Source: Thunnus maccoyii
Taxonomy: Eukaryota; Chordata; Actinopteri; Scombriformes; Scombridae
Assembly (NCBI RefSeq): GCF_910596095.1
Contig: NC_056535.1
Span: forward strand, 24,568,505-24,632,504
Direction of reading: 5' to 3'
DNA: 64,000 bases
In this document: positions 23,326 to 38,300 of the stretch, piece by piece
Layout: every line of letters begins with the position of its first letter
How positions within the stretch are numbered: the first letter of the stretch is position 1
Program-made: the position numbers and the translations under genes
The notes under the pieces: generated by a model
What the model was told of the DNA's origin: nothing
The model's input: the letters and a program-made list of their open reading frames with translations, nothing else
The model's database searches: none

Positions 23326-24298
23326 AGGATAAAAAAGTTTTTTATAGAAATCTATCTCTCACCGCTAAAATATTACAGACTACTTTGTCTTTCATGTGTG
23401 CTCAGGCTGTGATTGGTTCACAAATTAACCTTTGTTATATAGGTAACGGTCACAATTTCCTGTCCCAAATGTAATCACGAGTAACAGCAATTTAATCAAA
23501 GAGTTAATTTGTTTAAATGTAAAACTGAAAAGCTTACAGCAAATAGTATGTTTGATTTTTATTTCATTAGTTTTATCTGATTAGAATATGTTGATTTATA
23601 AAAGTGAGGTTTTCTCAGTATGTATATATAAGTGTTATGAAACAAAATTTAATTTTGACTTATGATTTAATAGGATTATATGTGTTTTAATTAATGTTCT
23701 GATGCCAAAACCAGCAGTATGGATACTGTATCTAATTACAGTCTGTGTTCAGTTTTGATATCATGGATAACATAACTTACCAAAGTATTTTTTTGTATGT
23801 TTTTCTCACTAATAAGTCTGACAACTAATTGGTTTTCAGCAATGAGCAGCTTAAGCAGCTCTGTCACGGGCATTAAATTTATGCTTCAAAACAATGCACC
23901 CCTCCCTCCGTGGCTCCCCGTCCCTCACAAATGCCTTTCTTTCTTCCATAAGAGTATTATCCAAAGATTTCTCATGTGCCCAAAGCAGATACATATTACG
24001 TCTGTAATGCCTCGTCCAGTAATGACCTCAGTGAAGAAATTCATTGTGTACCATACTTATCAAAAAGGTTCAATAAACCAGCTCCATGCCTCAATAAAGC
24101 CCTACAACATAATGAAATTGTTTGGGGGTTTGGTTATGGGGATTTCTGAAGTTAGTGCATTTCTACTTTCCATTCCATTCCTTAAAATCGGATTTGGCCG
24201 TTTGCCATGTCAGTACCTAGTAACATTTGCTCAACATATTTTTTCAGCAAACACTAAGTCGTCCAGGTGACCAAAAATCTTCTAATCCTGGAAGCAGC

Positions 24299-26734
24299 AT
24301 GGATACACAGTATGTCTACGAACTTTTAGGGTAAGAAATATCAATGCTACACTACATTTTGGGCAGTAATTTGGCAGCTGTAGCCTAACCTTTAACCCTC
24401 TTGTTTACACGTCTAGAATATTCTCTGAAAGTCTTGTCAAAACTTCTCCTCTCTCTTCTCTTACAGGGAAAATGCGTGGTTGTACATCACCGCTACCTTT
24501 GTGGTGTTGTGGATTCTTGTGTGGCTGTACAGAGACAGCCTGGAGATTGAGGACATCACTACAAAGTATGTCTTCGTGACCGGCTGTGACTCAGGGTTTG
24601 GAAACCTGCTGTGTAAGAAGCTTGATCGTAAAGGTTTCCGTGTGTTGGCTGGCTGTCTCACAGAAAAGGGAGCTGATGATCTGAAAAGAGTGGCAGGGCC
24701 CTATTTAAAGACTGTCCTGCTGGATGTGACCAGTCAGGACAGCATCCAAAAAGCTATGGAGTGGACTGCGAAGGAGGTTGGAGATAAAGGTGACGGAGGA
24801 TTTGCATTACTTGAATATAAGATGACCAACTTAATCAAATTTCACAATGCAGGGCTACAATATATCACAAAATATCTTTTTTCCCATTTTGTCTCTCATG
24901 TCCTTTCTAGGACTTTGGGGTATTGTGAACAATGCCGGACGCTCATTGCCCATGGGTCCTTCAGAGTGGATGAAAGTAGAGGATTTTCATAGCACACTCA
25001 AAGTCAACATGAATGGAGTGATCGCCATGACAATGACCTTCCTGCCCCTCATCAAAAAGGCTCGTGGCCGCATCGTGAACGTAGCATCAGTGTTGGGCAG
25101 GGTGGCTGCAAATGGTGGTGGATATTGCATCTCCAAGTTTGCAGTGGAGTCTTTCTCTGACTGCCTCAGGTGGGGCCTCTACATCCACATAAACATGAGA
25201 TAATAGAGTAATGTGACAACCTGTATACTACTGTGTTATATTAAATCCAAAGAAAAGCTTTTCTACACACAGTGAGTCTTTTCTCCTCCTTCGTTCTGAT
25301 TATAAGGAGCAACAGTTGCTCAAGTCATAATCTTCATTGTCCCATGAGAGAGATTTGGTTTGCTGATGGGGAAAACACTTCCTGTAATAGAAAAGATCTA
25401 TTCCTCACTGATTTTCAAAGACTTTATTCAGCTTCTTTTCAACCAAAAGTGTTTTTTAACTGTTCAAGCTAAGGCTCAAGCTTCTGTCACAAGCTGTCAT
25501 GTAACGTGTGATGCCAGTCGACACGTCAAGCATTTGGTATTTCTGTTTTCAGGAGAGACATAAACTACTTCGGAGTCAACGTGTGCATCATTGAGCCAGG
25601 TTTTTTCAAGACTGCAGTGACCAGCCTCGAACCCCTCGAAAGGGAGCTACATCGCTTGTGGAACCAGCTCAGCCCTGAAGTACAAGCCACCTACGGAGAC
25701 AAGTACCTTGATAAGTGTAAGTATATCAGTTCAGTTGACTTAAACTTTTTTATAGTGCAAAAATATTTGAAATGTGCAACAAAGCATATTGTAATTGTCT
25801 AATCCTGTATTTTTCGTTTAATTTCTATAATTTTGATCACTTTACAGCAACTAAAGGACCAGTGTGTAAGATTTAGTGGCATCTAGTGGTGAGGTTGCAG
25901 ATTGCAACCAAATGAATACACCTCCCTCTCCCCTTCCAAGCACATGGGAGAACCTACAGTGGCCACGAAACATGTGAAAAAATGCAATTCTTTGGTTTGT
26001 CTGTTCTGGGCTACTGTAGAAACATGAAGGTGCAACATGGCGGCCTCCGTGGAAGAGGACCCGCTCCATCTATAGATATAAAGGACTCATTTTATGTTAA
26101 CGAAAACACAATAATTCTTATTTTCAAGTAATTATACACTAATTAAAACATACTTAAGAATATTATATTCCATTTCTGCTAAGTCTGTTCCTCTAGATGC
26201 CACTAAATTCTACACACTGCACCTTTAAGGAACATATTTTCAAGAGGCAAAAAATATTCTTATATTGGAAGTGTTGGAGTTTTTAAATAATAGTAAGAGC
26301 TTTTAATGGACAAAAAAAAATGTGATTTTTTTCCAGTTTTTCTATAATAAGTCAGCTATTTAACAATTAATGCCAATAATGTATGTATAATGCATGTTTT
26401 TTTGTTAATTAATGTTTTTTCCCTGAAATAAACAACACACAATTTTATGAAATGAAATTCTGATACTTTATCTACATACTACACAATATCTATTCGTTGG
26501 TTCTCTTTTTCAGACATCAAGGTCCAGCGTTTGATCATGAATGCTATCTGTGACTCTGACCTCACCAAAGTGACCAGCTGCATGGAGCACGCTCTCACTT
26601 CTGCCTACCCACGCACCAGATACAGCGCTGGCTGGGATGCCAAGCTTATCTGGATCCCCCTCTCTTACATGCCTTCCTGTGTCGTTGATATTGGGCTGAA
26701 GCTGGTGCTGCCACGTCCCTCAAAGAGCGTGTAA
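24299..26734 (+). CDS. rdh5: retinol dehydrogenase 5 (11-cis retinol dehydrogenase, SDR family)
   Basis: RDH5 oxidises 11-cis-retinol to 11-cis-retinal with NAD in the smooth ER of the retinal pigment epithelium, in the visual cycle. Coding exons: 24299-24330, 24467-24789, 24911-25169, 25553-25716, 26514-26734; 332 residues (human 318). Residues 15-32 form the N-terminal membrane segment. The cofactor motif TGCDSGFG is T49-G56. NNAG is 125-128. The catalytic Ser is S178 and the Tyr/Lys pair is Y190/K194 in YCISK. It ends in a second hydrophobic region and [10 protein letters not shown]. The ATG is in a separate short exon and adds about 14 residues before the part that aligns with the human start; no other in-frame Met fits. 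Other RDH16-like SDRs are close relatives, but the position beside bloc1s1 and sequence such as ANGGGYC support RDH5. Confidence 0.92.
25854..26225. mobile_element. TA-flanked MITE, family 1 copy 1
   Basis: The left end AAGGACCAGTGTGTAAGATT pairs with the right-end complement AAGGTGCAGTGTGTAGAATT. TA flanks at 25852-25853 and 26226-26227. It lies in the last rdh5 intron. A second copy of the same family, in the same orientation, is at 47837-48171. No coding capacity. Confidence 0.8.
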
Positions 26735-27096
26735 CTCGTGGTGACTTAGAAGAAATGTCTTCAAAGTTATCAGCCTTTTCATGCCATTTATGTGTCATTT
26801 TGATGCAGTGCAGTGGTTGACTTCAGAAAAATGATCTTTTGCCTTTCAAAATACCCATATTCCTTATCTACACTGGCCATGCAATGATCTGATGTCGCCG
26901 TTACTGATATTTATATGTGCATAATCTACCATGTGTTTGTCTGGTTGAGATATTTAGACAATGTGAAAGAAAATAATGAAACTGTACTATATGATATACT
27001 GTTTAATTATTGTTTTGTTGAACACTATGCTGTGCCTTTTGACACTGTTATTTATGTTCCTTGATATGGAGTAATACTCTTATCCATCAGAAGCAA

Positions 27097-27102
27097 AATA
27101 AA
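27097..27102 (+). terminator. rdh5: rdh5 poly(A) signal
   Basis: AATAAA, 363 nt after the rdh5 stop codon. A second AATAAA near 27161 is an alternative. Confidence 0.6.
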
Positions 27103-27179
27103 CAGGATTTTACTATCAAGAATGTTTCCAAGAATGCAATGGCAGCTTATTGTGGACACAAATAAAATATCTGAAAGCT

Positions 27180-28560
27180 GACAAGAGATGACAAAGAAAG
27201 ATGACAAAGGTGAAAACCTTGTCATGTTTTGGTGATTTTCATGTTTTGATTGCTCCACTACAGGTGAGGGGGCTTATGAAACTTCTTCAAACCCGATTGG
27301 ATAAAGCCAAACAGTCATATTGGTCTAACTAACACCTGCATTTTACCATAGCTTGTGAAAATCAAACATTTTTTAAATCTTCAAGAACATCATGATATAC
27401 TATAGTGGCATGACTTTAATAATTTTAGACATTTGTTGTTTTTCTCATGCAGAGACTCATGTTGAAACTCACAAGAAACACTAGAATAAGCAATGATTTA
27501 TGCTTCACCAGCATTTGGCTCTGTCTGTCTGCTCACAAGTAACACCAGTTTATATTGTACAGCCTGAAACCACTGAGTGGAAATTTCACCAGGTGGTGCT
27601 ACAAACTCACATAATGTGGTGAAGCAACACTACACACAGGAAAGCATGTTATGATCACTATTTATGCATAATCTCCAAATGGTATAATATTATAATCTAG
27701 TTTATTCTGGCTGATACATTTTTAGTATTAATAATACTGTTTCTATGTGGTGTTAAAAATGCCATTACACATACTTTTTAATCCATTTAATTCACTTTTA
27801 TTTGTCTTGATTATTATCATATTTTTGTGGGAATTAATTATATTCTTACTACCAGATAAGTGTTTGACAGAATGTACTGATCAGGTTCAACTGGTGGTGA
27901 CCATGATAATAAACTTGAGAAGCTAGTTGGCTGAACATGTGTTGTTACACAACAGGTGAAAGGCTGGACAGACTTAAATACCCCTGAGGAGTTAGTGACA
28001 GGTGTGAGGTTGTTGTTGAGTTCATCATAGCATTTTTTTCCCCGATAAAATATTATGTGTCTATTTTATTAATAATTCAAGATTCTGTGGTGGCAAAATG
28101 GTATTATTATCAAGATTAGTTTACACACACACTCACAACAGTGAGTGTCTTTCCAAAATAAATTCCTAGTCTCTCATTGGCTACTGTATCTGTCAGTCAA
28201 GTGACAGCTGCAACAGAAAGTGGTGTGCCTGTAGTTTATTATACAGACCCCCTGCTGCTTTCAAGTGCTCCTCGTAAATGTCTGTTCTTTTCTTTCATGT
28301 CACCTACAGTTCCGGGCACATAAATGTTTTTTGGTCATAAATATTTAGCCAAAAATTGTTGTTTTTTTAAATATTAGGCAATATCATTTAATATCTGGCA
28401 TACTGCAATAGCTATTTAACTTTGATATCATACATGCATTTTCTATTATTTCAAGCCAAATTTCCAGAGGCTTTCAACAAAGCATGCATGAAATACGCCA
28501 CTTTTACACATAGCTTACGCAGCAGGGTAATACTGGTTTGATCGGGGCAAGAAAAAACAG
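27180..28560. other. rdh5-gls2 intergenic DNA
   Basis: A/T-rich, with no gene, RNA or transposon end recognised. The last few hundred bases before the gls2 start codon should contain the gls2 promoter. I see no TATA box there and make no binding-site calls. Confidence 0.6.
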
Positions 28561-28728
28561 TTCAGTTAAAAGTGCAATATTTCCGACGACACCTGAACGC
28601 AGCAAAACTTCAGCTTTTCAAGTGAAAGTCAGTGACCTCGCAGGAGCCGGCTAAAAAAAACAACTGCTACCGTTATCTGCTGTATTTCTTGACCGCCAGA
28701 GAAACTATCAGAGCGGGTCAAAGCCGCC

Positions 28729-31700
28729 ATGCACTGTCTGAGAGCGCTGCGTCCGACTAACTGTGTCCGGCTGATCGTCAAAAATACAGATGCCTCGAAG
28801 AAGGTTTTCATCATCCAGCCAGCATGTTGCCTGCGCACAAAATCAACAATCGCGTCCCAGCGACTACCGTCCACACACTTTAAACATTTCCATTCGCAAA
28901 AGTAAGTGTTTTTGTATGATAAACATACACCTCCCTGCTGGTGGTGTTGCTTCTCACACAGGCTGCATCCACATATTGCTGAAATAAGTTTTGTTATAAT
29001 TTAGATTATGTTCACAGACACATTTGTACATTACATACTATGGTGAACAGTATATGGACACAGAAGATATACAGAGGAGTATTTAATGAATAAGAATTAA
29101 ACTCTGAATTCAAAAGTAAGGTGGTAGCCTAATATCAGCTGAAGCGTCAGCGTGTGTCAGCTATAAATGAGATCTGGCATTTAGCACTGGATATGAGAGG
29201 TTTTTTTTTTTAAAGCAACATGACATGTAGAGCTCCAAATAGACTAAATCACTTGTATACAAATTGCAGCCGCGCTTTTCAAAAAGTTATTTTGCATGTA
29301 AAGTATGTTTTTCATACTGATTAAAGTATATTTTATTGTTCCTTTTATTACTAAGCTGGTGATACAAGCTATTTATCTGCAGATAATTGTGCATAATTGA
29401 CAACATAACAACTACAATGGGTTCTTTGCTTTGTTGGTTAAACTACAGAAGCTTAATTAGCAGTTTTGGAAAGGGATTATCATTTCAGCTACGTCATTTG
29501 TAAGAATGATCGCTTTTGTCTTTTCAAGAGTTTTCTCTTCATTTAACCAGGAATGTGCACTCAAAGCCTCCCAGCTCTCGAGTGGAAGACATGCTTTTCT
29601 ACACCATCACAGAGGGGAAAGAGCAAGTCCCCATCTCATACTTCACCTCAGTAAGTAGCTGAAGAAACACCCACTGTCAATGTAGCTATCAGCTAACACT
29701 TAAGAGATAAAACAATGACTCAATACATCTTAAAAGTTCTATACTTAAAGCATGTTTCAGATGTAGAAAGATCAGTTAGGATTTAGTGAGTTAGCTGCTT
29801 CAGTGATTTTTACAACAACACTGTAGATAAAACCAGAAAGCATATCTAAAGACTGTTCCTCCTAAAGACTAGTCCATTGTTGTTTGCAGGCCCTGAAGAA
29901 AACCGGCCTTCATCCGTCTGACCCTCGTCTGAGGGACTGCATGGAGAATCTCCGGAGAGCTGTGAGGGAATCTGTTGGTGAGGTGATGATGGACAGAGAC
30001 CTTTTCCACAGGTGAGACAGTGACGGGTCTACAAAGAGGTTAACAAGGAATCAAACAATATGACTGAATTCGATTTAGCCGCGTGAGTTTCAGCATCCTG
30101 GTGTTGTGCATGTTGGTTCACTGTTAAGACACACTGGGACACTTGAATAGAACTGAGCCATTTTTTAATTTAATTTATCTGTTTTTATTTTATTTATGTA
30201 TTTGACAGGGACGGTGCTCATTAACCAACAGGAAAAAAGAACTATAAATTAGCCAGAATTAGCCTTAAAGGATAATTTTCAGATGATAAAAAGGCAACCT
30301 AAAACTGGGAAATGACAACTTATAAAAGAAGGCACAGACTAAAAACAGTACATATCTACCAATCAGACAATGTCACAACACAATATAGAATAATTAACAA
30401 CAATACACTCTAAGTCAGTTAAGGAAAAAAACATTTAGGGAAAGAAATAGGAAAGGATCGATACAGACGGATAATACAGATAACAGGAAGGCAGCAGAGA
30501 AAAGAAACTACATGTTTGATTGTTAACAAGCCACGTACAGCTTCAACTGACCAGTTAAAGAGCGCTAAGTGTTGATTTCTCTAATTTGCACAGGTAATAA
30601 AGTCCTTTCCTCCGATGAAGTTGCAGAAAATGCTGACTGACTGAAAGCGCTTCTTCGAATAGGAATGATGCAGTCGTTACTGTAATTAGTAACATAAATG
30701 TCTGCTGTTGAAGAGGCTGATAGCTCACAACAACAACAGCAGCAAGAGAGTTCACTCCAGGACACCATAAAATTAGATTTTCCTCTTAAGTAGTGCTGTT
30801 TGTCCAGCTTGCTGAGGTTTTACTGGCTGTAACTCTCACCAGTGCAGTAAAACTCTGTGGTGTTTAAAGCAGCAAAATATTACAACATCTCTTTCTAATC
30901 TAAATAATTAAGTCATTTTTGATCATTCTTAGACCTTATTCTTAAATGTTTTAATGAGAACTACTGTGTAACTGTTCATTTCAAGTCAATTTTATTTATA
31001 TAGCTCAATATCACAAATCACATATTTGCTTTACAATCTTTACAGCAATACAACATCGTCTATCCTTTGACCCTTGATTCGGAGAAGCGTCTAAGGAACT
31101 GAAGTACGCTCATCACCAACTGCGATTATCTTAAAACCTGTCCTGTTATATTTGGAAACATACTTTCTATTTATCTTTGCTGCTTTGATCACCACAAACA
31201 AAATGCTGCTGGGTTTTATTCCATTTGGATGATCTAAAGCCAATCTGAAGTGAACTGCTTCTTTGAGTACAAAGTGCAGCAGCTGGCAATTAACTCTCAG
31301 TCTAGTTATGTCTTTATCCTGAAGACCACACACGTTATACATCATGTTAACGAGGTGGGAATTTCTTCAGCAAGCAGTAAACTCCTACGCACAACCCCGT
31401 ACCACAGATGCTGATGTATGGCTTAATGTCCTGTGCTCTTTTGTAGAAAACCCACAACATGTATGACATGTAACACTGCATGACTGGATTTCCCATTTCC
31501 ACATACACTGAGGGATATTAATGCAGCAGTTCAGCAACTCAAACAGAGGAACACACAGCGTTTTTTGGGCAGTTCTAATGAGCAACAGTGTTCAAGCTAG
31601 CAAAGTGTACTTGCTGGGAAACATTACAATAGATTTCTCTTGCAAGAGTTGCCTGTTTATGGGAGTAGCTCTTCTAATATGCCCCTCAAAACTGACTTGT

Positions 31701-33249
31701 ATCTCAACACGACTGTCTCATGGTATTTAGTTTTCCATTCACTACCCAATGCAGGCATGAGGACTATTTTTAGTCTGACCTTCCAGCAACAATCCATTTT
31801 AACGAAGGATTTGTTGTATGTGACTTGCTACATGATTGTCTTTCTGCCTGTCTCTCCCCTTGTCTGTCATCGTCCTTCCTTTGTCTTCAACACACAACTA
31901 ACCTTACTGATTACAAGTCATTTATTACAAGTTTAAGAACAATGTGGTCAACACGAAGATTGTAGAGAAAGCTAGAACTATAATGTGATTAATGAATGTG
32001 ATTAATGTTTTTATTAATTCGCATGACACTACAAGGTGGTCATTAAATTTTAACACAAAAAGAATAGAAACTTCATTGACACAATGTACAGTATAAGTCT
32101 ATTTCCTATGATCTTAAAACCAACTAGAATAACAAGTGACAGTACTACATTAATAGATAACATTTTTACCAATGAAAATGGGAGTAGAGTAGTAAGTGGA
32201 CTGCTACTTAATGACATAAGTGACCACCCTCCTGTTTTTGCAACCTCACAGAACTTTTGTAAAGATTAAAACTCAGAGAAATACTGATACTTATATATTG
32301 ATTTAACACAAAACACCAGAAGCCAAAGAGGCTCCTTAGTAGGACTTAAGGAAGCAAAGCTGGAATGAGGGTTATTCAAATAATGATCCAAACAAAGCTT
32401 ATGAATGATGAATTTCTGTCTACTTTTACCACCTTATATGACAATCACTGTCCTGTACAAACACAAAGGAAACACAAAGATGAAGACAAGCCTTGGATCA
32501 CTACAGGACTAGAAAAAAACTATATAAGCAGTTCTTAAAATGTAGAACAAAGGAAGCCTAAAACAAATACAAAGAATATACTCAATAGACTCAATAGAAA
32601 GGATTATTACAACAAACAATTAGAACAGCATAGAAGTAATACACAAGGTACATGGAAAGTGTTTAGTAGCATAATTAAGAAGGGTACAGGAAAACTAGAT
32701 TATCCAAATTACTTTATTAAAAATAATCAAAGCATAACTAAAACAAAAGAGACTGCAAATGAATGTTATGATTACTTTGTGGATGTTAGCTTTCTCCATA
32801 TACAGTACCAGTTAAAAGTTTGGATACACTTTCCCATTCACTTCAATGAGCAAGTGTGTCCAAACTTTTGACTTGTACTTTATGTATATGAAGGGAGCAA
32901 AATAATATATTGTATAATGTAACACAAATATAGATAATAATAGCTGCCAAAAAACATTTTTTATTACAATAGTCTTTGTTCATCATTGAACACTGAATGT
33001 TGAGGCAAGTACTTCAGTAAAAGCTACATATGTACATAGACAGTAACTAATCAAAGTCATAAATTGTGCTAAAAGTGGTGAAATGTTCCTTTTAAATTGA
33101 TTAACAAAAAACCTGGAGGATTCCTGTGGTGCAAAAGTCAGTGTTATCTTGTGTGTCAGGACATGTCAGCTGTATTTACTGTCATGTTGATCAAAGCAAA
33201 GGCTTGTCACTCAGACTGATAGCTGGCAGCTGCTGCCCACACACACATA

Positions 33250-33293
<44 letters not shown>

Positions 33294-35288
33294 GTATACA
33301 CACACACAAAGTACATACAGGGTAGACAAACACACACACATACACACAAACTACACATATACACACAAAGTACACGTACACACATGCACAAACTACACAT
33401 ACACACAAAAAGTACACATACACTCACTGAGCACTTTATTAGGAACACAGGTGCAATCTAATTAAATCCAAAGTGTTCCTGATATTTTGCCCACTTCATG
33501 TATGTTAATGGGTGGACAATATATTAGGAACATTTTTCAATATAATGCACTCCAGTGCACCACCACCACCATCCACTACGACCTCGGTAGTAAACATAAA
33601 GTAGAATTATCACCTTTCTGACAATGTCAACTGAAACTGAAAATATATATGCTTCATAAAAGGAGAATTTATGGCAGAGCTGTTGTCTTGGATTGCATTA
33701 GATTGCACAGGTGTTCCTAATAAAGTGCTTGGTGAGTGTATATGCACTATGTTAATATTATATAAAGGATTTCATTTTTACTAAGTGCTCCTGAGTAACT
33801 CTGTGCACTTTTTCTGCTGTCAGGTGTGTTGGTGGAAACATCGTCCTGCTGATCGAGGCCTTCAGGAAGAAATTTATCATCCCTGAGTTTGATGTGTTTG
33901 CACAAAAAATAAATGAAATTTATAACACAGTGCAAAAGCAAACTGATGGAGAGGTAAGCATTTAAGCAAAAATCATACTCAAAGAATTGTTTGTTCTTTA
34001 TTATATAGAAATGGAAAATAGATTGAATGGAAAAAATGTGTAATTTCCTTCTGTATTTAGAGAATTGCAACACAGGTGTATAAACATGGAGAACCAGCAT
34101 AATTAATTTCTAATAACTAATTTTTTTAATACATATTTTACATAATATAATATGCCCTGTATATGCTGTAGTCAAGGGCAAACTACGGTTATAGATTGAC
34201 ATGGCTTTCTTTAAATTCATGCTACCTTCCCACTATTTGCTGGCAGCAAATTTAACACATATCGAATCATGAGGCAGAAAATATCTCGTAAGCCTGCCCG
34301 TCTCCCATTTCACTGACTCTTCCTCATTCCATCTTCATGTTCATGCAAAATAATTTTCATCCAACATTTCCTCCTTATTTTTTGCTGCAGTGCCCTTTAG
34401 TGGAGACACTTACTCTTTAACATGAAGCTATGTGATTGGACTCTGATTGTCTTGTGTATCCTGGTCCTTTAGGTTGCAGACTACATCCCCCAGCTGGCCA
34501 AATTTAATCCAGATCTGTGGGGCATGTCTTTGTGTACAGTGGATGGCCAGAGGTAAGAAAAATAGATTTGGAATTGGTCTTAGTGTTAAAGCTGATTTTT
34601 CTTCTGAGTATGTTTACAACAGGGTCAGAAAGGATAAATCTCTAAAATGTGAGAAAGCTATGAGAGGAGCTTACCACCAGTGAGATGCCCTTGAGCGAGG
34701 CACCTGGTCTAATCCCCAAACTGCTCCAGCGAGGCTGCTGAGAGGCTAACAGATGATATGTGGTAGTACTGTGGAGTTTAAAGGTGTAAATCTGTTGCAT
34801 ACAGTGATACCAGTCACATGATTTTTCCATAATTGCACAGGCCTTGACATCTGCTCTGCCTTCTTCCTTCAGGCACTCAGTAGGCGACACCAAGCTGCCG
34901 TTCTGCCTGCAGTCCTGCGTGAAGCCCCTGCAGTACGCCATCGCCGTCCATGAAGCTGGAACAGAGAAGGTTCACCGTTATGTCGGCATGGAGCCCAGTG
35001 GACTCAAGTTCAACATGCTCTCACTTGATGATGAAGGTGTGTAAGGCCTCATGACTCCCCTGTTTGATAATAAAAGCTTATATCACCTTGCAATCAGTGT
35101 GAGGAAATGACACTTCTAGTTTAAAATGGCTGGGGGGAAAAAAGTCTGAGATATGAGCAGATATGAATGCTACACCAGATTATTTCTACTTTTGCTGACT
35201 TGTTTTTTTTGCTGACTGCATCAGTGTTATCACTCACTGGACAGATTATGTCTCCCTCTAGCTGAAACCAAGATTTACTTATCTATTT

Positions 35289-35335
<47 letters not shown>

Positions 35336-38300
35336 TATTAAAAACATTTATTTTGCTACACAAGAAACAAGAAATGTGGGTGTGGTCTTTGACTCTGAAC
35401 TTAGATTTAACTGCACATTATAAGTGTAATCAAAACTTTCTTTTAAGAAGTATTGCAAAGGTCAGTTTATTTCTCTCTTTATAGCACAACTAAAATGAAT
35501 GCAAACTCATATCAAACTGGCTAAATTATCGTATTTTTGTTTCTTTTCTCCTCATGGCGACAGCCCAATTAGAGCATGTTTGTAATGTGAATGTTTGAAT
35601 TGATTGTGTTGTCCTTTGATTGTATTTGTGTTGTTTTTTAATAGATGTGCACCTCAGTGTGAACATGCCACACATTGCTTCATATCTCAGGTCCCTTCAT
35701 GACTTTATAAAAATCTTCCGTATTCATTAGTGTTTGATTTGTGATTGTTAAAATTTTAGTTATTCTGTATAGTACTCCTCATCAACATTGTGCCTTATCT
35801 TGTCCTTTCTCCCAGATAAACCTCACAACCCCATGGTGAATGCTGGGGCCATAGTGATCAGCTCTCTTATCAAGGTAAACAGGTGAACGTGTTCAACCCA
35901 CCGGTCACGGCAGTTGTGGAATATCATAAAATTTTTATGTATTCCAGACATGACAAGTCTGAGATTGTTGCATACACATCACTGTTATTTAATTGTTTTG
36001 CCTTTTTCTGTTTTATTGGATTTTCTTATTGCTTTTAAACATTTTCAACAGGAACGTTGCCAACACTTTCTGGCAAAACAATTATCTTGTTTTTGCTTTT
36101 GAGAAAATCATCAAAATCTTGCCAGCCCCATGTGACCCTGTAATGTGCAGTATGGTAACTTGTTAGCCTGCAGGTTGTTGACTGAGTCTGTCGATGTGAT
36201 CATAATCATTATGACAAGGCTTAGGGGATATGTCATAAAGCAGCAGTAGCAAGTTATTAATATAACATAAAACACCTATTGTATGAAATATTTAGTGAAA
36301 TTATACCTTAATAACTGAATATAACTGCTGTTCATTGTTTTACAGATTCGCATCAGGAGAATCAGGATCGATAGTATCATGTTTTGTCTGCAGTCCTGTT
36401 TTGTAAAATACTCCCTGAACTCTACCTGAGCTCTGCGGTTTACGATGACTGCCTATCGCTCCTCTTCCTGTCCCGGCCGATAATAGGATACTAAATTATG
36501 CAATCAGTGATACATTCATACATTGTTTCACACCGTGTAATTAGTTGTACAGAAGTCATATTCATGAATGTGGGAATTGCATGAATGTGGTAATTATAAT
36601 TACGGCGTATTTTTACACGAGCAACTGACTCTCTCACTTTGTCTTCAGCCTCGTTCGAACAAGGCAGAGAAGTTTGACTACGTAAGTGATGCAACTGGAA
36701 TCTTCTTGTCTGAATATGAAAATGCGGTATGATTATCTCAATGGGCTCAGAGATCCTGCAGCACACATATTTTGTCTTTTGCTTCCTTAGGTTATGGAGT
36801 TTGTGAAAAAGATGGCAGGTCAAGAATATGTTGGATTCAGCAATGCCACGTGAGTGTATTGTCAAATAATTTAGAGGTATTTTATCACTATATATCTTCT
36901 TTAAGCATGCCTCAGTTAGATGAGTTACTGTGTTATGCAAAATGCTTGTCCACTGCCCTGTTGCATTATTGATGATTTAGTATTGACCACCTTTTCCTCT
37001 GTGTCTCAGGTTCCAGTCTGAAAAAGAAACAGGCGACAGAAATTTTGCCATTGGATACTACATGAAAGAGAAGAAGGTCAGTTAGAGACTGTTTTGCTAC
37101 ATTGCTGAATATGTGGAATTATGAATCATTTAAATGAATGTTGTCTCTCCTTGAGATCAAGTTTAATATTTGCTTAACTGTGTCCAACTGAGAATTATTT
37201 TCATTCACTTTTATATGTACATGTCACATATTTCTTAAGGGTTGGCACAGCCGCTATAGAAAGGATATTACGCTTACAATGTGAAGGATAATCTTGTATT
37301 CTGGAAACCTAATTATCATTTTTGTCTGGTAGAAACATTCATAAGCCTAACATTTTTGCACATTTCTTAGCTTAGACACGCTGCAAAGGAAGCTCCTTTT
37401 GTCTGCTCTCTCATTCTTTTGGTCACTACTGAAAGTTCATGACCATAGTTGAGTGTTAGATTGTAGACTGACAGGTAAATCGAATAATTTGGGCTCAGTT
37501 TCCTCTTCACTGTCACCGTCTGGTACAACTGCAGACTCTGCACCGATCTGCCTCTCTCATATTACTCATCCCATCTCACCCTCGCACATGAACAGCATAA
37601 ACCCCAAGACACTTGAACTCCTTCACTGAGGACAGAATCCCTTGAAATGGTCTCCCAAGGCAAACTCATACCATGTAAAGGGCTAGATTAAGAATGATTG
37701 TACTTACTGTAGGGAAACAGAGGCCCCCTCCTGGATCCAAGCCTGGATTCCTCAGTCAGTCTGAATGTTTAACATGGAAGCACTGCTGTGTGGGCTCACC
37801 ACCTGCAAAAGAAAAGCGTAGGGGGTCAAATCGGCATGAAACTGCCTGTTTGCTGTTGATACCGAACAACAAATGTGACACAAATTCTAATAAAGATTGA
37901 TACAAAATGCAGTGAGGTAAAATTAGGTGAAATTGAAGCAAAATAAATAAAAATGGAAGATTTACAAGTGTATATATTACCAAGGATGCTAAAAATCTGT
38001 CATCCTCTCTTGTTTTTTCTGAAAAAATTATAACTCATGTATACAGGGGATGACCGTGTGCAGTTTGCTGGGTCAAATGCTCATATTGATCTTATTTAAT
38101 TTTCCAGTGTTTTCCTCCGGGTGCGGATATGATCGATGCCCTAGACTTCTATTTCCAGGTACGGTAAACTGTTCCTCTGTGAACAGAGCCTTTCAGGAAG
38201 AATCTTTAAACAGCCTTCTGTTATTCTTGTTGATCCTGATATTAATTTACCTGTATTGAAAACAGTTTCAGTAGTTTCAGCTATAAACCCTCTTTTGCTC

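Noticed and set aside
23797-24270. Open frame of 157 codons on the plus strand before rdh5
   Set aside because: No recognised domain, a composition like random A/T-rich DNA, and it runs across the acceptor of the rdh5 start-codon exon. A frame of this size is expected by chance in a window this long.
33239-33420. Regularly spaced repeats that might suggest a CRISPR array
   Set aside because: They are a decayed CA microsatellite with no distinct spacers, in a vertebrate nuclear genome.
33126-33461. Open frames across the CA-rich repeat (both strands)
   Set aside because: They only translate the microsatellite into Thr-His or Cys-Val runs.
36491-36940. Minus-strand open frame of 149 codons in gls2 introns
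   Set aside because: It lies antisense to gls2 exons 8 and 9 and takes part of its openness from them. No family resemblance.
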